From positions 38,870,533 through 38,934,532 of the forward strand of contig OV121090.1 in NCBI GenBank assembly GCA_921293015.1: DNA of 64,000 nucleotides. Reading direction: 5' to 3'. Positions 11,401 to 23,780 of this stretch are shown here, in pieces; positions within the stretch are counted from its first letter, which is position 1, and every line of letters begins with the position of its first letter. Under the pieces are notes generated by a model. It saw nothing but the letters and a program-made list of their open reading frames with translations. It did not search any database and was not told the DNA's origin. The DNA comes from Phorcus lineatus (lineage: Eukaryota > Mollusca > Gastropoda > Trochida > Trochidae). The position numbers and the translations under genes were made by a program.

Positions 11401-14400
11401 GTCTAAAGAACATTGGCAACTCGTTACGTTGAATACATGAGTATTATTTAAGACCCTTCTGCGGTTTTAATATACGTTTTATTGTTTTATTCTCTGTTCG
11501 AGAATATTTGGTACTAAATCCAAGAGACTAAAGTTTGGTGGAAATTAGGATACATATCTACGATCCAAATGTGGTCTTGATTCCAGCAGATCTGAATTTT
11601 AAAAATTATTCAGGACGCCTTGTCAGTTCATTGGTCTCTGTTAAGTGACTACAGACTGATCTAAAAAGGAATGGCAAGAAGACAAAGTTTTAATATGGCA
11701 GATGCTTGAAGGCAAACGAGGGGGCCCGGCCGTGTAGGCAGATTGTAGATGGTTGCACTTGTTCTGAATCGTGAAAGCAATCGCACCCTGTTCGGTCCAC
11801 AAGCTTGGATATGGCCCGCAGCCCCCTCAGCAAATAATTATAGTCTTCTTTTCCACTGGCGCTATCCTTTTACCCGCTGCCCGCGGGTACGTGCTGGGTC
11901 CATACAGAGGAAGTCGCCCAAATATTTTACCCGCGGGTATTTTGGCAAGGCGTTGAGGGTCGCTAGGGGTGGGTGATAACCGAGCAACTGTAATAATTCA
12001 TAGAGAATAGCTACGTACAGTTGATGAAAGAGGCATGTTATATGCTATAATGGATACCAGCTGATCATATCGTGAGAGGGTGAATGTAGCTCCGGGGCTG
12101 GGCAGTTTTTTTAAAGTCAGAACGTCGATACAGATGGAAGATTGTCAAACGAAAAGAGTGATTTCAGCCTATAAGATAATGCAACATGTTTAATGTTGTT
12201 TGTTCACAAAGAGCAAAAGAAGACGTTGCTATGGCAGCCCGAGCTGCGCACGGAAGCGCCCGAGGCTACAACCGCGGTCACATCAGCTCACGCAAATCTT
12301 TTAGGCATTCTGGCAGCAGGCAATTTGCTGGGGCTTTGGGTGTTATTTTACTAAAAGCAGTCATAACCGATTTAATATACAGCTCAAACTAGAAAATACC
12401 CGCGACGGTGAGACACAATTACACATATTGTTGTGTTGTCATGGCAGAGAGAGAACCCTTTGATCCATGCCCCCGGGCCTTGGCCCGGCAACGTGGATAA
12501 TTAAATAAGAATGGTTTTGCAAAAGATGATTTCATGCACAAAAAACAGACAGAATTGTAATGAAGTCTTCATATCGCCTCGAGTGAAATATACCAGTAGA
12601 CGCTTTCCAACTCTCTCCTATTCTTCCCACCATCTCTTTTTAAGTCGCACTAAAGGAACAATTATAATGAGCTTGCGCCGGATGAAATACAAGCTCCGAG
12701 TCGGTATTTGGAAATGCCTCCGGGGAAACTTGCACAAATGGAGGTAGAGCTAGCCCGAGGGCCATTCCCGCGCCCGTATACTTAAGACTCCTTTTGGGCT
12801 ATGTTGTTTCACCGGAGCGGCTGATCGACTGGTATAGCGTGTCAACACTTAGCAGCCGGCTCGCCTTGAATGTGTTAACATTTATAAACACACCCTGTGT
12901 CGCAGTTTACACTATATTAACAAACCCATATCATCTAATAGCTCTTCTTCTCGGTCTTCAGGGATCAGTTTAACAAAACATTTGGTTTTGTTGTAAATCT
13001 GCTGAATCTTAGCTATTTTGAATTTGACATGTTTAGAAAACGACCTGGCAGTATAGCAATTTTTTACTCGTAAATTTGAGATCGTAAGAATATGGACATA
13101 AGATTTACTGCTAATTGTGTGAGGTGTATGTTATGATATATAACAATCTGAAAATACCAATATGAATCATTTCCTTACGTAAGGTACATACAAACTTCAG
13201 ATAGATGAAAATAACATAGTTTGCGTCCTCGAAAAATACTTCTTGCAATATTCCCTAGGGATTGGCAGAAGGACTGTCGGACAGATCGCAATATCTTCAC
13301 TGTATGCCAAACGGTAACAATGAACAGTCTCTCAGTTCTACATCATATCGTAGTTGTTTTTCAGCTAAGTATAACAGCTTGTTGGCTAATATCCCGACAC
13401 ACGTACTAAACACCAAATACGGCTTATGTAGGAACAGATAGACACGTGAGAATAAAAACAATACGATTTGCTTCAGGCCTGCAAGGTGCTTTTAAACTCG
13501 AAGCAGTGCCAGCTGAACGTTTCATAATAAGTGGCCTCTGGCAATATCAGAGTTAACACTATATGATATTAACCCATTCAATGCCAGGTGGAATTCCTCA
13601 GTGCCGGCACATGATATGGCGAAGAGATATTTTTATGGAAACAATACCAAAAGGGATAAACCAAATTGAGCATTTCGACTGGCGATCAAACTAAAACCTA
13701 TAAGGCTGTATTGTATTGAGTTAAATACATGAGTTATCATACATTTATATACAGTAAACTATTTGCCATTTGCAATTTTGTTGAGAGCACTATGTCATCT
13801 ATGTTGTAAGCGATATGAGGAGTTGACCACAGGCCCTCGGATCATTATATAAAAAAAATTTGGTCCATATACTATTAACAGAAGTACAATTCTATTCAGG
13901 GGGTGTTCTAAAAAAAAAAATTAATTTAGATTTTTTAAAATTTTTATTTTATTTTCATAATGATCCGAGGGCCTGTGGAGTTGACATAATGAGGGGAATC
14001 CACTAGAATACAACCTTGTGTACCTTTCCACAATATATACTCCGTTCGTCATATCTATTTAGGGTTAATTTGTTGATTGTGAATATAGGCCGTCGTCATG
14101 TCTATTTAGGTTTGTCGAATATAGCCGACATGTGTAACGCCCGAGGGCTTACACCGGCCCGACCCCCAGCCGCTCTTTTCCTCACAATACAAAGTACTGC
14201 CCCCAGCCAGCGGATTCAGGTAAACCTGCCACTGCCGGGATTATTATGTGTTACAGCAGTCCGTCAAAGCTTCACTGAACTTGTACTTAGGGTAGATTAT
14301 TGTGATGTGAATGTGAATTAATATTGATAAACTATATCAAATGCTCTGAAAGGATATAAGTAATGATTTATCAAAGGATATATGTTAAGGATAATTGGTT

Positions 14401-17400
14401 GTTATTGGAGACCGAGATGTGTCATTGCTTCTCTTGTCAAGCCTTGAATGTTGCAATCTTCATATTCTTCTTTCTTCTCATTTTAAATCTTTCACATTTC
14501 TGGAATGTTAACAGAGTTAGATTAACATAAAATGTAGCTAATTTTGTGACCAATACTAGTGAATAGTAAATGTTGATCTACAGCAAAATAATTTCCATTC
14601 CTGCTTATTGGGTGTCATAAATCAAGTAGGTCAAATTAACGTAGTCGTTGAGAGGAAATCTTCTTAAGAAGTTACGAGACGTCCGCAAATCATGGCTGTT
14701 GGAGTTGGACATTAAGACAAGCCAACGCATATCTCATCGTCATACTCATGTAGGTTTCATCGATATATAGCGACACTGGCGTTGCAGGCTCTCGTCGTGC
14801 TATAATGCAATAAACTATCTGTAAGTAAAACCGACCTCAAGACCCGATTCGCCTAACCGTGCAATATGCTAAATCCCGTCACTTTTTGTAAAACACCGAA
14901 CTGGTCCCGGTTTTTTTCGCTGGTCGATATTGGAGGAAGATACGTTTTAGCGGCTGTACAAGAGAGTTACACATGCCTGGCTTCGCGCCGGAATCTATCG
15001 TCTGCTGGGGTCGATGAGCCCGACAAGACACGCGGCTAATTCAATAGTATCACCGGCCTTAAGGCGCCATTTTACCATCACCTAAACGCCGCTACATTTG
15101 ACGTTCACATTGGCCGACGTCTCGAGGCGTTTCAACTTACTACGCTAGATATAATTCTTGAAATTGTTGGGTTTCCTACCGAACGTGTAATGAACCTCTT
15201 GGTGATATGGTATTAACGTAATAACAGATTTGGTATGGACGTATCGGCAGACAAGAGGAATTAACTTTCTCCCTTTGGGTATTTGAACGTTTTGTTAAGA
15301 TTTTATAGTTCACTGTACGAAAAAAACTTTTTATCTATTAGCTGTATTCAAAATATGCGAACAGCTGAAAGAAAACATAGTGCTGGCGTGAAGTGCCCGA
15401 ATCTTTGGGTATTGATTCCAATCTTGCTAGGGACATAATCCAAAAAGTTTATTTTGTTATGAAAAAAAAACATCATTGTAACTCTTGCCTCAATGTGTTT
15501 AATGTAAGATGAAGAAGACAAATGAAATTTGGAAACTGTCATACCGTTAATCTTTCATTGATGAAAACAAAGTTTTTCGGTACTTATGTTTTTCAATGAA
15601 CAATTTAACGCTGTGTTATAGCAATTGTCTGGCAATATCGTCAACCTGTCCTCCTCATGTCTCTAGGCTCTATGGTGCTTAGTGACGACAATATGACATT
15701 CATAATCAAAGAAAACATTTTAATTCGATTCTGCCTAGTACGATTTGTCTATTCTAACACAGTCATATCGTGATTTCGAAACAGTGAACCATTATCTCCA
15801 ACAGTCATATCGTGCACAGTCATATCGTGATTTCGAAACAGGGAACTGTTATCTCCAATAACGCCGAACTATGTCAAGGCGAATTATCAAACACCATGTG
15901 CAATTCCTTAACGCAATAGAATTGGATGCAGTAGTAAAACAATCATAGGCAAAATGGATAAGATTTTAAGCAACCATACAGAAACATCCACCAATAAGGC
16001 TTAATAATTATGGTTATATTTATAGACTTATATTGACCTTGGTTCCCCTATAAAGAGGACAACGCACCATGCTCTAAAAAACCTTTTTTCTCTCCTTGGG
16101 ATGGCTAACTGTAACTGTGGACCAAAATATGTACACAGAAGCTACCTTAAAGTTCTCCAGATTTAGTAAAAACAGTACAAAGGTTTTATCTCTGTGTCAA
16201 CTCCGTGTCCAATTGAGGAAAATAAACTGAAATTTTGTAAAACTATCCTGATAACCTCTTTCTATAGAGAACTATAAGTATTATATCATTAAAAGTCTAT
16301 AAACAACCTAAATACAAAGGTTAAACATCCTTAAGTATGGCATTAGCTGCGTGAGTGAACATCATTAACATACTGATTACTGACCCTAATAGTACCACAA
16401 GGTTTTGTTCAATGGGACCTAGGCCAGAGTATGACGTCTCTTCAAGAATCATCTGATCCAATACCTGAAGTAGTGTGTGCTTGTACATTTACTTCATTGG
16501 GATGATGAATTGTAGGTAAATAGGCTCACTGGAGCCTTTATACAGTCAAAGGGACCACGTCCTTTAAACATTTCTCATTATTTTCAGGACTTACAAGCCA
16601 AAGGAATGTGAGCTCTTCCTAAATACTTTACAGAGTCAATGGCTTTATTTCCATTTTATATGTATAGCTTAATTACACAATCATTTAATTATAGTCCGTG
16701 TATTGGTCGTGTAAATGAATTTCGTTTTAAGTATAAAGAAAATAATGGCTGTGATAAATTGCATAATAATAAATAGTAATGGGTACTTACTGTGCGCTAT
16801 AGTCCATCCAAAGCATGCTCGAAGCGCTACATAGGCATGGGCATTTCTTACCAATAGACTTCCTATCGAATCATGATCATTTCATGAACCATGACAATAT
16901 ATAACTATCGGACTAAAGAGTACAAATATTTTATAAAAGAGCTATGTTACACATGCACTTCTGAAAGAATAATGTATACAAAATCATAAGTAAACAAATC
17001 GTGTGGCATGTTTACCTAAATCTCCCGATCTGGCAAATTGGTATTACTATTTGCTTTTGTGGTTCTTCAAGAATGATTCTTTGGTAGAAACATCTCTGCT
17101 AGACTGTTATTTGTTCCCCTCCGGGCAGACCGTCCTGGTAAATGTTTTGGTTCAACAACATAGGGTTTTTTCCTCATCATTTTACAAGGACCACTGTCAA
17201 GATCACTTGTTTATCTATAAATAAGGACTTAATTACACGATAATTTTGTCTCCAAGATTTGATAAATAAATTCAGGATAACAAATTTCGATGATCATAAA
17301 ACTTGAAAATTAAATATAAAAATGTAAATAAATCACTCATAGAGGGTTATGACACTTGTTGTTCAAAATGGCCAGTACGGTAATACTTGTCGTTTGTTCA

Positions 17401-18068
17401 TGCTTGTTGTCCTGTGTTACAGATTCCCAGACTCGCGACTGGCCAAGATGTTCAACGGCAGTATCCCCATCGTCCTCGACAGCCTGAAACAGCACTACTT
17501 CATCGACCGGGACGGCAAGATGTTCCGATACATCCTTAACTACATGCGCTGTCAGCGTTGTTGTCTGCCGGAAGACTTCGCCGAATGGGAACAACTTCTG
17601 GACGAGGCGAGGTTCTTCGAGCTTCAGGGGATGGTCCGTGACATCGAGGCCATGAGGCGGAGCAAGCAAAGAGTTGTTCTTCCCGCGCAATCCTCGGAGC
17701 AGACGATACTGACGGCGAAGGAAATCAAGTCGGAGCCGACGTCGTCCGAATTCTGTGACTGTATTGCTGTCAGTATAAGTCCTGACCTAGGGGAGAGAAT
17801 CTCGCTCAGTGCCGAGCGGGCTCTTTTAGAAGAAGTGTTTCCTGAACTGACGTCAGCGCTGATGGATACACGGAATTCTGGGTGGAATATGGAGAACCAT
17901 TTTGTCATACGGTTTCCCCTAAATGGCTTCTGTAAGCTCAACTCCATCCAGGTGTTCCAGAGACTGTTGAACCACAACTTTAAGATCGTCGCCTCTACTG
18001 GGGGCGGTGTCGAGGGACAGCAGTTCAGTGAATACCTCTTCTGTAGGAACTGCAGGGCGCTTCATTGA
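8259..18068 (+). CDS. KCTD1/15: BTB/POZ protein of the KCTD1/KCTD15 family
   Basis: Two coding exons (8259-8425 and 17423-18068) join in phase 2 to give 270 residues, close to the vertebrate KCTD1 and KCTD15 lengths. The BTB domain covers about residues 38-130 and contains the family signature [16 protein letters not shown]. The second conserved domain covers about 168-262 and contains [25 protein letters not shown] and FSEYLFCR. Vertebrate members are nuclear repressors that bind AP-2 (TFAP2) and affect neural crest and Wnt signalling; a single invertebrate gene normally stands for both. The 9-kb intron is unusually rich in GC patches and repeats. Unlike vertebrate members, the protein ends at CRNCRALH without a C-terminal IKQEPLD motif, but has IKSEP at residues 157-161 between the domains. 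I am sure of the family, not of one-to-one orthology. Confidence 0.93.
8500..8970 (+). repeat. TTACCC-ended dispersed repeat, two degenerate copies
   Basis: Two tandem, diverged copies of a dispersed repeat. Shared landmarks are CGCTGAAAC(A/G)AT, TTGCTAGG, GTGCACATGTGC-like and AACCATATGGGTAAT, ending at about 8690 and 8960. The second copy (from about 8740) also has TTCCATTTACAAATCATGG. A fuller copy lies at 31224-31600. Short open frames here are inside the repeat. Confidence 0.7.
8971..13819 (+). other. KCTD intron, proximal half
   Basis: Mostly AT-rich intron. At about 9990-10375 two open stretches in different frames (one ending near 10176, the other running to a TAA at about 10376) read like decayed coding sequence, possibly from a retroelement; I cannot assign it. 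GC- and CpG-rich patches at about 11700-11970, 12220-12320 and 12680-12870 contrast with their surroundings and could be regulatory or conserved noncoding DNA. Nothing here matches an exon of the KCTD family. Confidence 0.4.
13828..13977. mobile_element. hAT-type MITE with perfect 8-bp target duplication
   Basis: A 150-base element bounded by perfect 21-base terminal inverted repeats (13828-13848 beginning CACAGGCCCTCGG, and 13957-13977). It is flanked on both sides by GAGTTGAC (13820-13827 and 13978-13985). An 8-base duplication with CA-ended inverted repeats is the hallmark of hAT transposons. The interior is AT-rich with no coding capacity. Confidence 0.88.
13986..17422 (+). other. KCTD intron, distal half
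   Basis: Two further GC-richer patches lie at about 14140-14250 and 14890-15130, the latter CpG-rich and containing GGCCTTAAGGCGCC. A duplicated 57-base segment lies at 15758-15859. The remainder is AT-rich with no recognisable exon. The intron ends in TGTGTTACAG at 17422. Confidence 0.4.
15758..15859. repeat. tandem duplication, about 57 bp
   Basis: CACAGTCATATCGTGATTTC begins two adjacent near-identical copies; the second copy is truncated near the end. A short extra ACAGTCATATCGTG joins them. Confidence 0.75.
17423..18068 (+). CDS. KCTD1/15-like gene, coding exon 2
   Basis: The exon follows TGTGTTACAG and completes the split Arg codon. It encodes residues 57-270: the rest of the BTB domain, an interdomain linker with RSKQR and IKSEP, and the C-terminal KCTD1/15 domain, then TGA at 18066-18068. 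High GC and codon regularity set it apart from the AT-rich flanks. Open frames on the minus strand across this exon are shadows. Confidence 0.95.
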
Positions 18069-19820
18069 CATTTGTGGTAGTCCATCAGTGAATGATTTGG
18101 AAACAAAGATTACATTGAAATACTAAGTGTAACACTTATGTATCTATGTGAGGACTGGGACACTTTGAAGGACATGGTTCTTCACTGACGCTTGTGTCCA
18201 TGTGAGGTAGTTGGACGTTCTTTCCTCACCCTCCTGAATCATAGTGAGAACAAACCTATACAACACCTATGGAGCTCTATGTTAGCTTTGATACTGAGAA
18301 CGAAGAAACCTTAGGTTTCCATTTGTTATCGAACATTTGATTCAGAGAACACTCTTTGAAAACTTGTGATGGACGTGGTTCATCAGTCAACAAGTTTTTC
18401 TTTGTCGGAAACAGGAGCTCTGAGAACCAAAAATTGATTGTCTGACAATCCTGTAAGCATGTGACTCCAATAACTAATGGCTAAAGACTCTAATGAGTCG
18501 TGTGTGCGAGTATCCGAGATCCATAGACACCTTATATCACAGGTTATTCGTTGACACTTTGGAATGACCAAGAGTTGGCAGTGCTGTCTCTTTCTCAAGA
18601 GCTTTAAGTAAAAGAGGGACATCACATAGGCCAATATGGAACTACGTGTCACAAGTCTACCAATGCGAGAGAACATTTAATAGACACTGGTCTCTGCTAG
18701 TACTATTGTACCAAGTAAGATCTCCCGTTGACAATTTAGAGCTTATGTTTTAGATCGTCTTGCAATCAAGACAACGTTTCACCTTCAAGCATCAGCATAG
18801 GCAGAAATTCCGAATGAACTGTCTACTGGTTATCTATATAACTGTAAATAGGTTATTATCCTATTCACGTGTCTGAATATTTGGTATACGTGTTCTTGAA
18901 TTGGGCCTTGACTTGGTCGTTAAAATATGTAAGGGTGGATATCCATCTGAGTCATTGGCTGTTATTCAATAGTTCTATATGACCACACCAAAGTAGCTGA
19001 CACATCATTTCGAGGGGTCGACAAGCAACCGGTAGTTTAAGATGAGTTCTCTAACCGGTCAGACTCAGTGTTTGTGATAGTAGGGCTTGGGACCGACTTG
19101 CAGTTCGCTGCTACTTATTCACCTCGAACAATTGTTTCAGTGCTAGAGTTTTCACGACATATTCTTTGTTATTACGTGTTATTATTTACAAATAGTTCGT
19201 GAAGGATACATATCAAATCCTGGACTGCCTTGTACTGTATTTTCTAATTTGTTGAATATTTTTGAGGGACGAGTCGATTTTACGAACTAATCAAAGTCCC
19301 AAGTTGCCTTCGAAATAGTATTTACGTCAAGTGGAATATGAGTGTACAGTGTACTTGTCTGTGGTACTTGTCCTCGATCCAGTATCGTTGTCATATTATA
19401 GACAAGCTTTGATTCACTGCCAGGTCAAGAAAATAGCTCATTATTTTACGTTTCTAATTAGGCGCACTTTTCTTAGGTAGTATATTACAATCAACAATAC
19501 AAGATCAAACCAATGGGACTAAATCTTCTATCATAATCAATATGATTTAAAAGTAGTGACCATTATTGTTAAATGAGGGAAGGTGAGAATATTTATTGAA
19601 GGATTTCTAACCCAAATTCAATTATATTATTTATTTTAATATGCTCTACAATTTGTTTATAGAGGCTTCACATGGATGAAAATGTTTAGCTTTTTCTGCC
19701 TGTTCTCCATAATATTGTAACATAAAGTAAGGTATGTCAGAGAGTCGCATGCCAAACAATGAATACGATAAATATATCCCATTAAGCACTCATTCAACTA
19801 AAGTCCGTCATTCTTTCTCT
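18069..19820 (+). other. KCTD 3' UTR and downstream spacer
   Basis: Sequence after the KCTD stop codon. It must contain the 3' UTR, but I found no canonical AATAAA close to the stop, so the transcript end is not placed. Repeated, diverged phrases such as GACACTTTG and TTCATCAGTC or TTCACTGAC hint at old internal duplications at about 18150-18600. No further gene is evident. Confidence 0.4.
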
Positions 19821-19824
19821 TTAA

Positions 19825-20230
19825 AGAGCCACTCCGTGATTTTCATAACATAATATTTACCTTTGATACGAACCTAAACTTTTCATGTCCAAAAGACGTA
19901 TATGACAAATACTGTTTTTTCCTGAAAATCTAAAAACAGCCTTATAAATGAACAGAGGTGTAGATATCACGTCCATGGACATGGATACTAGTTATACAAT
20001 CTAACAAACACTATCAGATAAGTCTCCAAAATTACGTTTGGCTATTTGACGCGCGCCACTGTCCGGTTTTCAATCATAATTGCGACGTTCTACCTTCATA
20101 TTGTCACTGTAAAAAAAACCCCAACAAGATATAAAATGTGTCTTTTTGGTAAAAGTCGATACTTCGCGATCAAATGACACCATTGATTAAGTTTGGCATA
20201 TATCACTCCAACAACTCACGGAGTGGCTCT
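19825..20230. mobile_element. TTAA-flanked MITE
   Basis: A 406-base segment with perfect 15-base inverted ends (AGAGCCACTCCGTGA at 19825-19839 and its complement at 20216-20230), flanked by TTAA at 19821-19824 and 20231-20234. TTAA duplications are typical of piggyBac-like insertions, though these ends do not begin with the usual CC. No coding potential. Confidence 0.82.
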
Positions 20231-20410
20231 TTAAGTCATGTTTACAACCTTGCGATTCACGATCTCGTTTTCGATGACGAATCTAAACTTTAATTAAGAT
20301 ATTTTTCAGAAAAATTCAGTAATTTTCAATGAATTAAACTTATTAATACAGCTATGCATAGGTGAATCCGACAAAAACGATAACAGTTCCTCCTGACATT
20401 GATACGTTAA

Positions 20411-21078
20411 AGAGGCAGTAGCACGTTTTATGATAATGTAATATCTTTAAATTTTCCACTATAAAAATTAGTTTAAGCAAAATGTCATCTTGCTGCATCA
20501 GCGTAATTGAATCCGCTGATCCAGCTCCTTCCATATACAATGATCTCTTTCTAACCAAATCCCTCGTACGGCTGTGCTCATCTGTTATTGTTTAGCCAAT
20601 GAAATGTCGTTATCCAAGGAACTTGAAGCTACTCTTTTGAATTTTCTATCCGGGTTGTACCGCTGTTGCTGAATGCGAGTTGTCTCATTGGCTGGTTAGA
20701 TAGATAGCGATACAAGGCTTTTGGCCTAAAGGAGATCAGGGTATATGGAAGGAGCTCGATCAGCGGATTCAATTACGCTGATGAAGCAGGATGGCAAAAT
20801 GTATTATATTCAAGTGTCTAACATCTCATTACTCAACCCAATTATTCGTAGTCGTAGAGAACATTATCAAGTATCAATAAAAATCCAATAGCGGCCTTTT
20901 TTGTGTGAACACCTTTTATTCATTTGAGGTAGGGGAATTCCAATTGTTTAACTGAACATGGTACGTTTATTTTAGAACTGCTTCTTTTGATTAAAAACAT
21001 TGTCTTTCTAATGGTTACATTTATTTTTGTGTGAGATCACTTTAAATATTCATTCTAAAAAACCGTGCTTCTGCCCCT
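20411..21078. mobile_element. TTAA-flanked MITE with an internal foldback
   Basis: The ends AGAGGCAGTAGCACG (20411-20425) and, inverted, AGGGGCAGAAGCACG (21064-21078) match at 13 of 15 bases and are flanked by TTAA at 20407-20410 and 21079-21082. Inside is a second long inverted repeat: arms of about 53 bases at 20486-20538 and 20741-20793, containing ATCAGCG, AATTGAATCCGCTGAT and TTCCATATAC. The stretch near 20820-20930 (CTCAACCCAAT, TCGTAGAG, ATTCATTTGAGGTAGGG) is shared with 30700-30885. Confidence 0.8.
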
Positions 21079-21082
21079 TTAA

Positions 21083-21837
21083 AATGAAGACAGGTATTTC
21101 ATTGGCCTGTATTATACTTGTACATTGCGCAACTCCACACACCTATAGATGATGTATCAAGTTGTTTAGCACATGCTGTGAAGCTTGTTTGTTATGATCT
21201 GGCGAAATCCACTTGTCATTAAATGTAATTTATCTTATCAATCTGTGTGTTCTTGTTTTGATATGACGGTCCTCTGAAAGTAGATACGTGAAGTTATTAT
21301 TCTTTTTCTTCAAATAATGAGCAAGTGGAAGTATGGCGTATCTTACACCAGCAAATATACAATTTCACGTCACTTGGTGTTCATCAAGACCTCATCAAGA
21401 ACATGACATAACGCTTGCACTCTGAGTATGGTACGATCGATCGTTGTTTCATCGCTCATAGACACGATGGCATTACTTAACTATGAAGTACCTGAATTTT
21501 TATTATATCTCCTGTTATGTCTTCAGAGATGAAAAACTAAAGATTTAATTTGGATATTTAGGATATTTCAGTCTAATATCATACCACTTCTCTCACCGAG
21601 AGATTGGGTTAAATCGATTATTATTCGTGGCACAAAGGGTTTATCCGTCACGAGACGAGAGATAATTGCTATTGCTCTGAAAACTGCAAATTTTATGATT
21701 ACAATTATTATTATTATTATTACTATATGATGAGAAATTTAGTGTTGCATGTCAAATTGCTTCACTTGAGTGATTTCTGAAACGTCAAACCATTGTTGCT
21801 TTGTCACCTAGTAACGACATTTTCACTTCATGTAGGT
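21083..21837. other. intergenic, no gene seen
   Basis: AT-rich, with a short (ATT)n run near 21705-21722. No exon or repeat family recognised. Confidence 0.5.
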
Positions 21838-21954
21838 AACTAACTACAATAGCGAGAACACCTTTCTCAAACTGGGAACTAACTACAATAGCGAGAACAC
21901 CTTTCTCAAACTGGGAACTAATTACAATAGCGAGAACACCTTTCTCAAACTGGG
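21838..21954. repeat. 39-bp tandem repeat, three copies
   Basis: Three almost identical copies of a 39-base unit beginning AACTAACTACAATAGCGAGA and ending CTCAAACTGGG; the third has one visible substitution (ACTAATTAC). Confidence 0.95.
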
Positions 21955-22237
21955 AAGATCAAGCCGAACTACAAAACAAATGTATCTAACGGGAAAATTG
22001 GGTACTTCGAAAAGTGAAGTTCGATACTGAATAATATACTAGTTTAATTAGAGTTGTTCATTGGAAGTCGTTTAGTAACAATAAAGATGTTGGCTCTGAA
22101 GCTCATCTGGATTTCCATTGTATAAAATGTACAAATTTAAACATTATCATTTTTGTAAGAACATTGGTATTTTTACTAACGTAGTGAAAGTTATATGCTC
22201 TCACTTCATGGGACTGGTAGCAGGTTATCCCCTTGAT

Positions 22238-22505
22238 AGAGTGAGTGAGTGAACTGGGGTTTAACGCCGCTTTCAAGATTATTTCACTTATATTGCGGCT
22301 GCTAGTATTATTGCAGGGAGAAAGCCCGCAACACCATTGTGGCTATGCATTGCGGTGGTACTGCGCTGAAACTCAGTGTAGCATTGCACCCAAACCTGAC
22401 TGCGTGTAGAACAGTTCTCTACTGCAGATAAAGTTGCCGAGCCCCTGGCGGGATTCGAACCATGGACCTCTTGATCCGAAGCCGAACGCGCTAACCACTG
22501 CGCTA

Positions 22506-22538
<33 letters not shown>
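22238..22538 (-). repeat. tRNA-derived SINE, full length, with a 32-base homopolymer
   Basis: On the minus strand the element starts with a G run (C at 22507-22538 on +). A tRNA-like head follows, with A box TAGCGCAGTGGTTAGCG and B box GGTTCGAATCC, then a body and a distal core containing GGTTTAACGCCGC read on +. The tRNA-like open frame reads [20 protein letters not shown], a familiar false protein of such SINEs. Related copies lie at 54469-54772 (full) and, truncated, at 27905, 29741, 35450 and 35973. Confidence 0.88.
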
Positions 22539-22541
<3 letters not shown>

Positions 22542-23780
22542 TTGATAGAATTTTGTTTATAATTAATATTAACATAATATTGATTAATTAATAATTAGTT
22601 AATATAATTACAGATGGTCTTCTGTGAGGTGCTTGGTATGGTATATGTGATCTCTCATATGTGACGGGGCAGAAACGATTACGTTGCGTTAATTGAAGAA
22701 GTTATTAAATTGTCAATTACGAAAATAGATAATGCTTTCCTTCTGTGTAATATTGTATCGTAAGGTTTAAAATTAAAAAAAGAGAAAGTTACTTTGATAC
22801 AAGGTCATTCACGAGTATGGACATACTGATAATAAACTGGAGGGGGTTGTCTTCTGTTTATTACTCGCCAACTTTAAATAAAGCTAAATCACCGACAGCG
22901 TCAAATACCATCGTGAGGTTGCTATTACATTGTGACGTCACAAGTTGACACTACTTCTATACATGGAACGGTACTTCGCTTAAACTGTACATACTGACGT
23001 ATTTTGCATGAATTCAGAATTCCAATAGCTTCGTTGGACTAGTAATTCAAGAATTCACCCAAAATCTACATTATCACAATTATGACACGACCTACATTTG
23101 CAACATTAATCTTTGGGCAGACCAATAAATCATGATTTCCCTTTATTCGACCGTTAAGACTTGACCATGTATTTCTCAGATGCATCAACTTCTAATTCGC
23201 CGAGACCTCTTTTCAAAATCAATTTACTAATCCTTATGTTTAGGAACGTATAGTATAAACAATTTTACATGTATTCAACAGTTTCAACATCGAAGGCACG
23301 ACACAACGCGATAAATGCAAGATGATAATCTTGAGATAACACTGCACCTCCGTGAAATGACACGTAAGTAATAAGAGACTTCGGTCCCTTTTTGAACGGA
23401 TCCAGAAGTTTTATACTTTATATCAGATAATGGAAGGCTCACTTTCAAATGGTTGCTCTGTACAGTAACATTTTCCTGATCTTGAGGATAATTCTGCAAC
23501 ATTGATTGTATCGGGCGGTACTAGACTAGTTTCTCAAGGCGATTGAACGTCAGCCATGAGTATTTTCAGAAATGTTCACTAACCATCCCTAACACGTATC
23601 GATGGCTAACACCGATGTGAACCACCAGAGATCCCAGAATGAAAGCGTCAGCGCACTAGGATCAAAATTGATACAAGCGGTGCAAATATCGAAGTTTTGA
23701 GATTAAATTTTGTTGTGTAAAGTCTCCGTTTATTGTCCAAAACACAACTGCTAACCATGCTTACATGTTTGGAAGTGTAC
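22539..23780. other. intergenic, no gene seen
   Basis: AT-rich sequence with TAATTAAT-type runs at 22555-22600. No exon, RNA gene or repeat family recognised. Confidence 0.5.

Noticed and set aside
17337-17977. Two 117-codon minus-strand frames
   Set aside because: Shadows of KCTD coding exon 2.
22440-22506. Possible tRNA gene on the minus strand
   Set aside because: Continues into a SINE body and recurs at 54700; no independent tRNA.
22288-22575. 95-codon minus-strand frame with a glycine run
   Set aside because: Translation of a SINE head and its G homopolymer.
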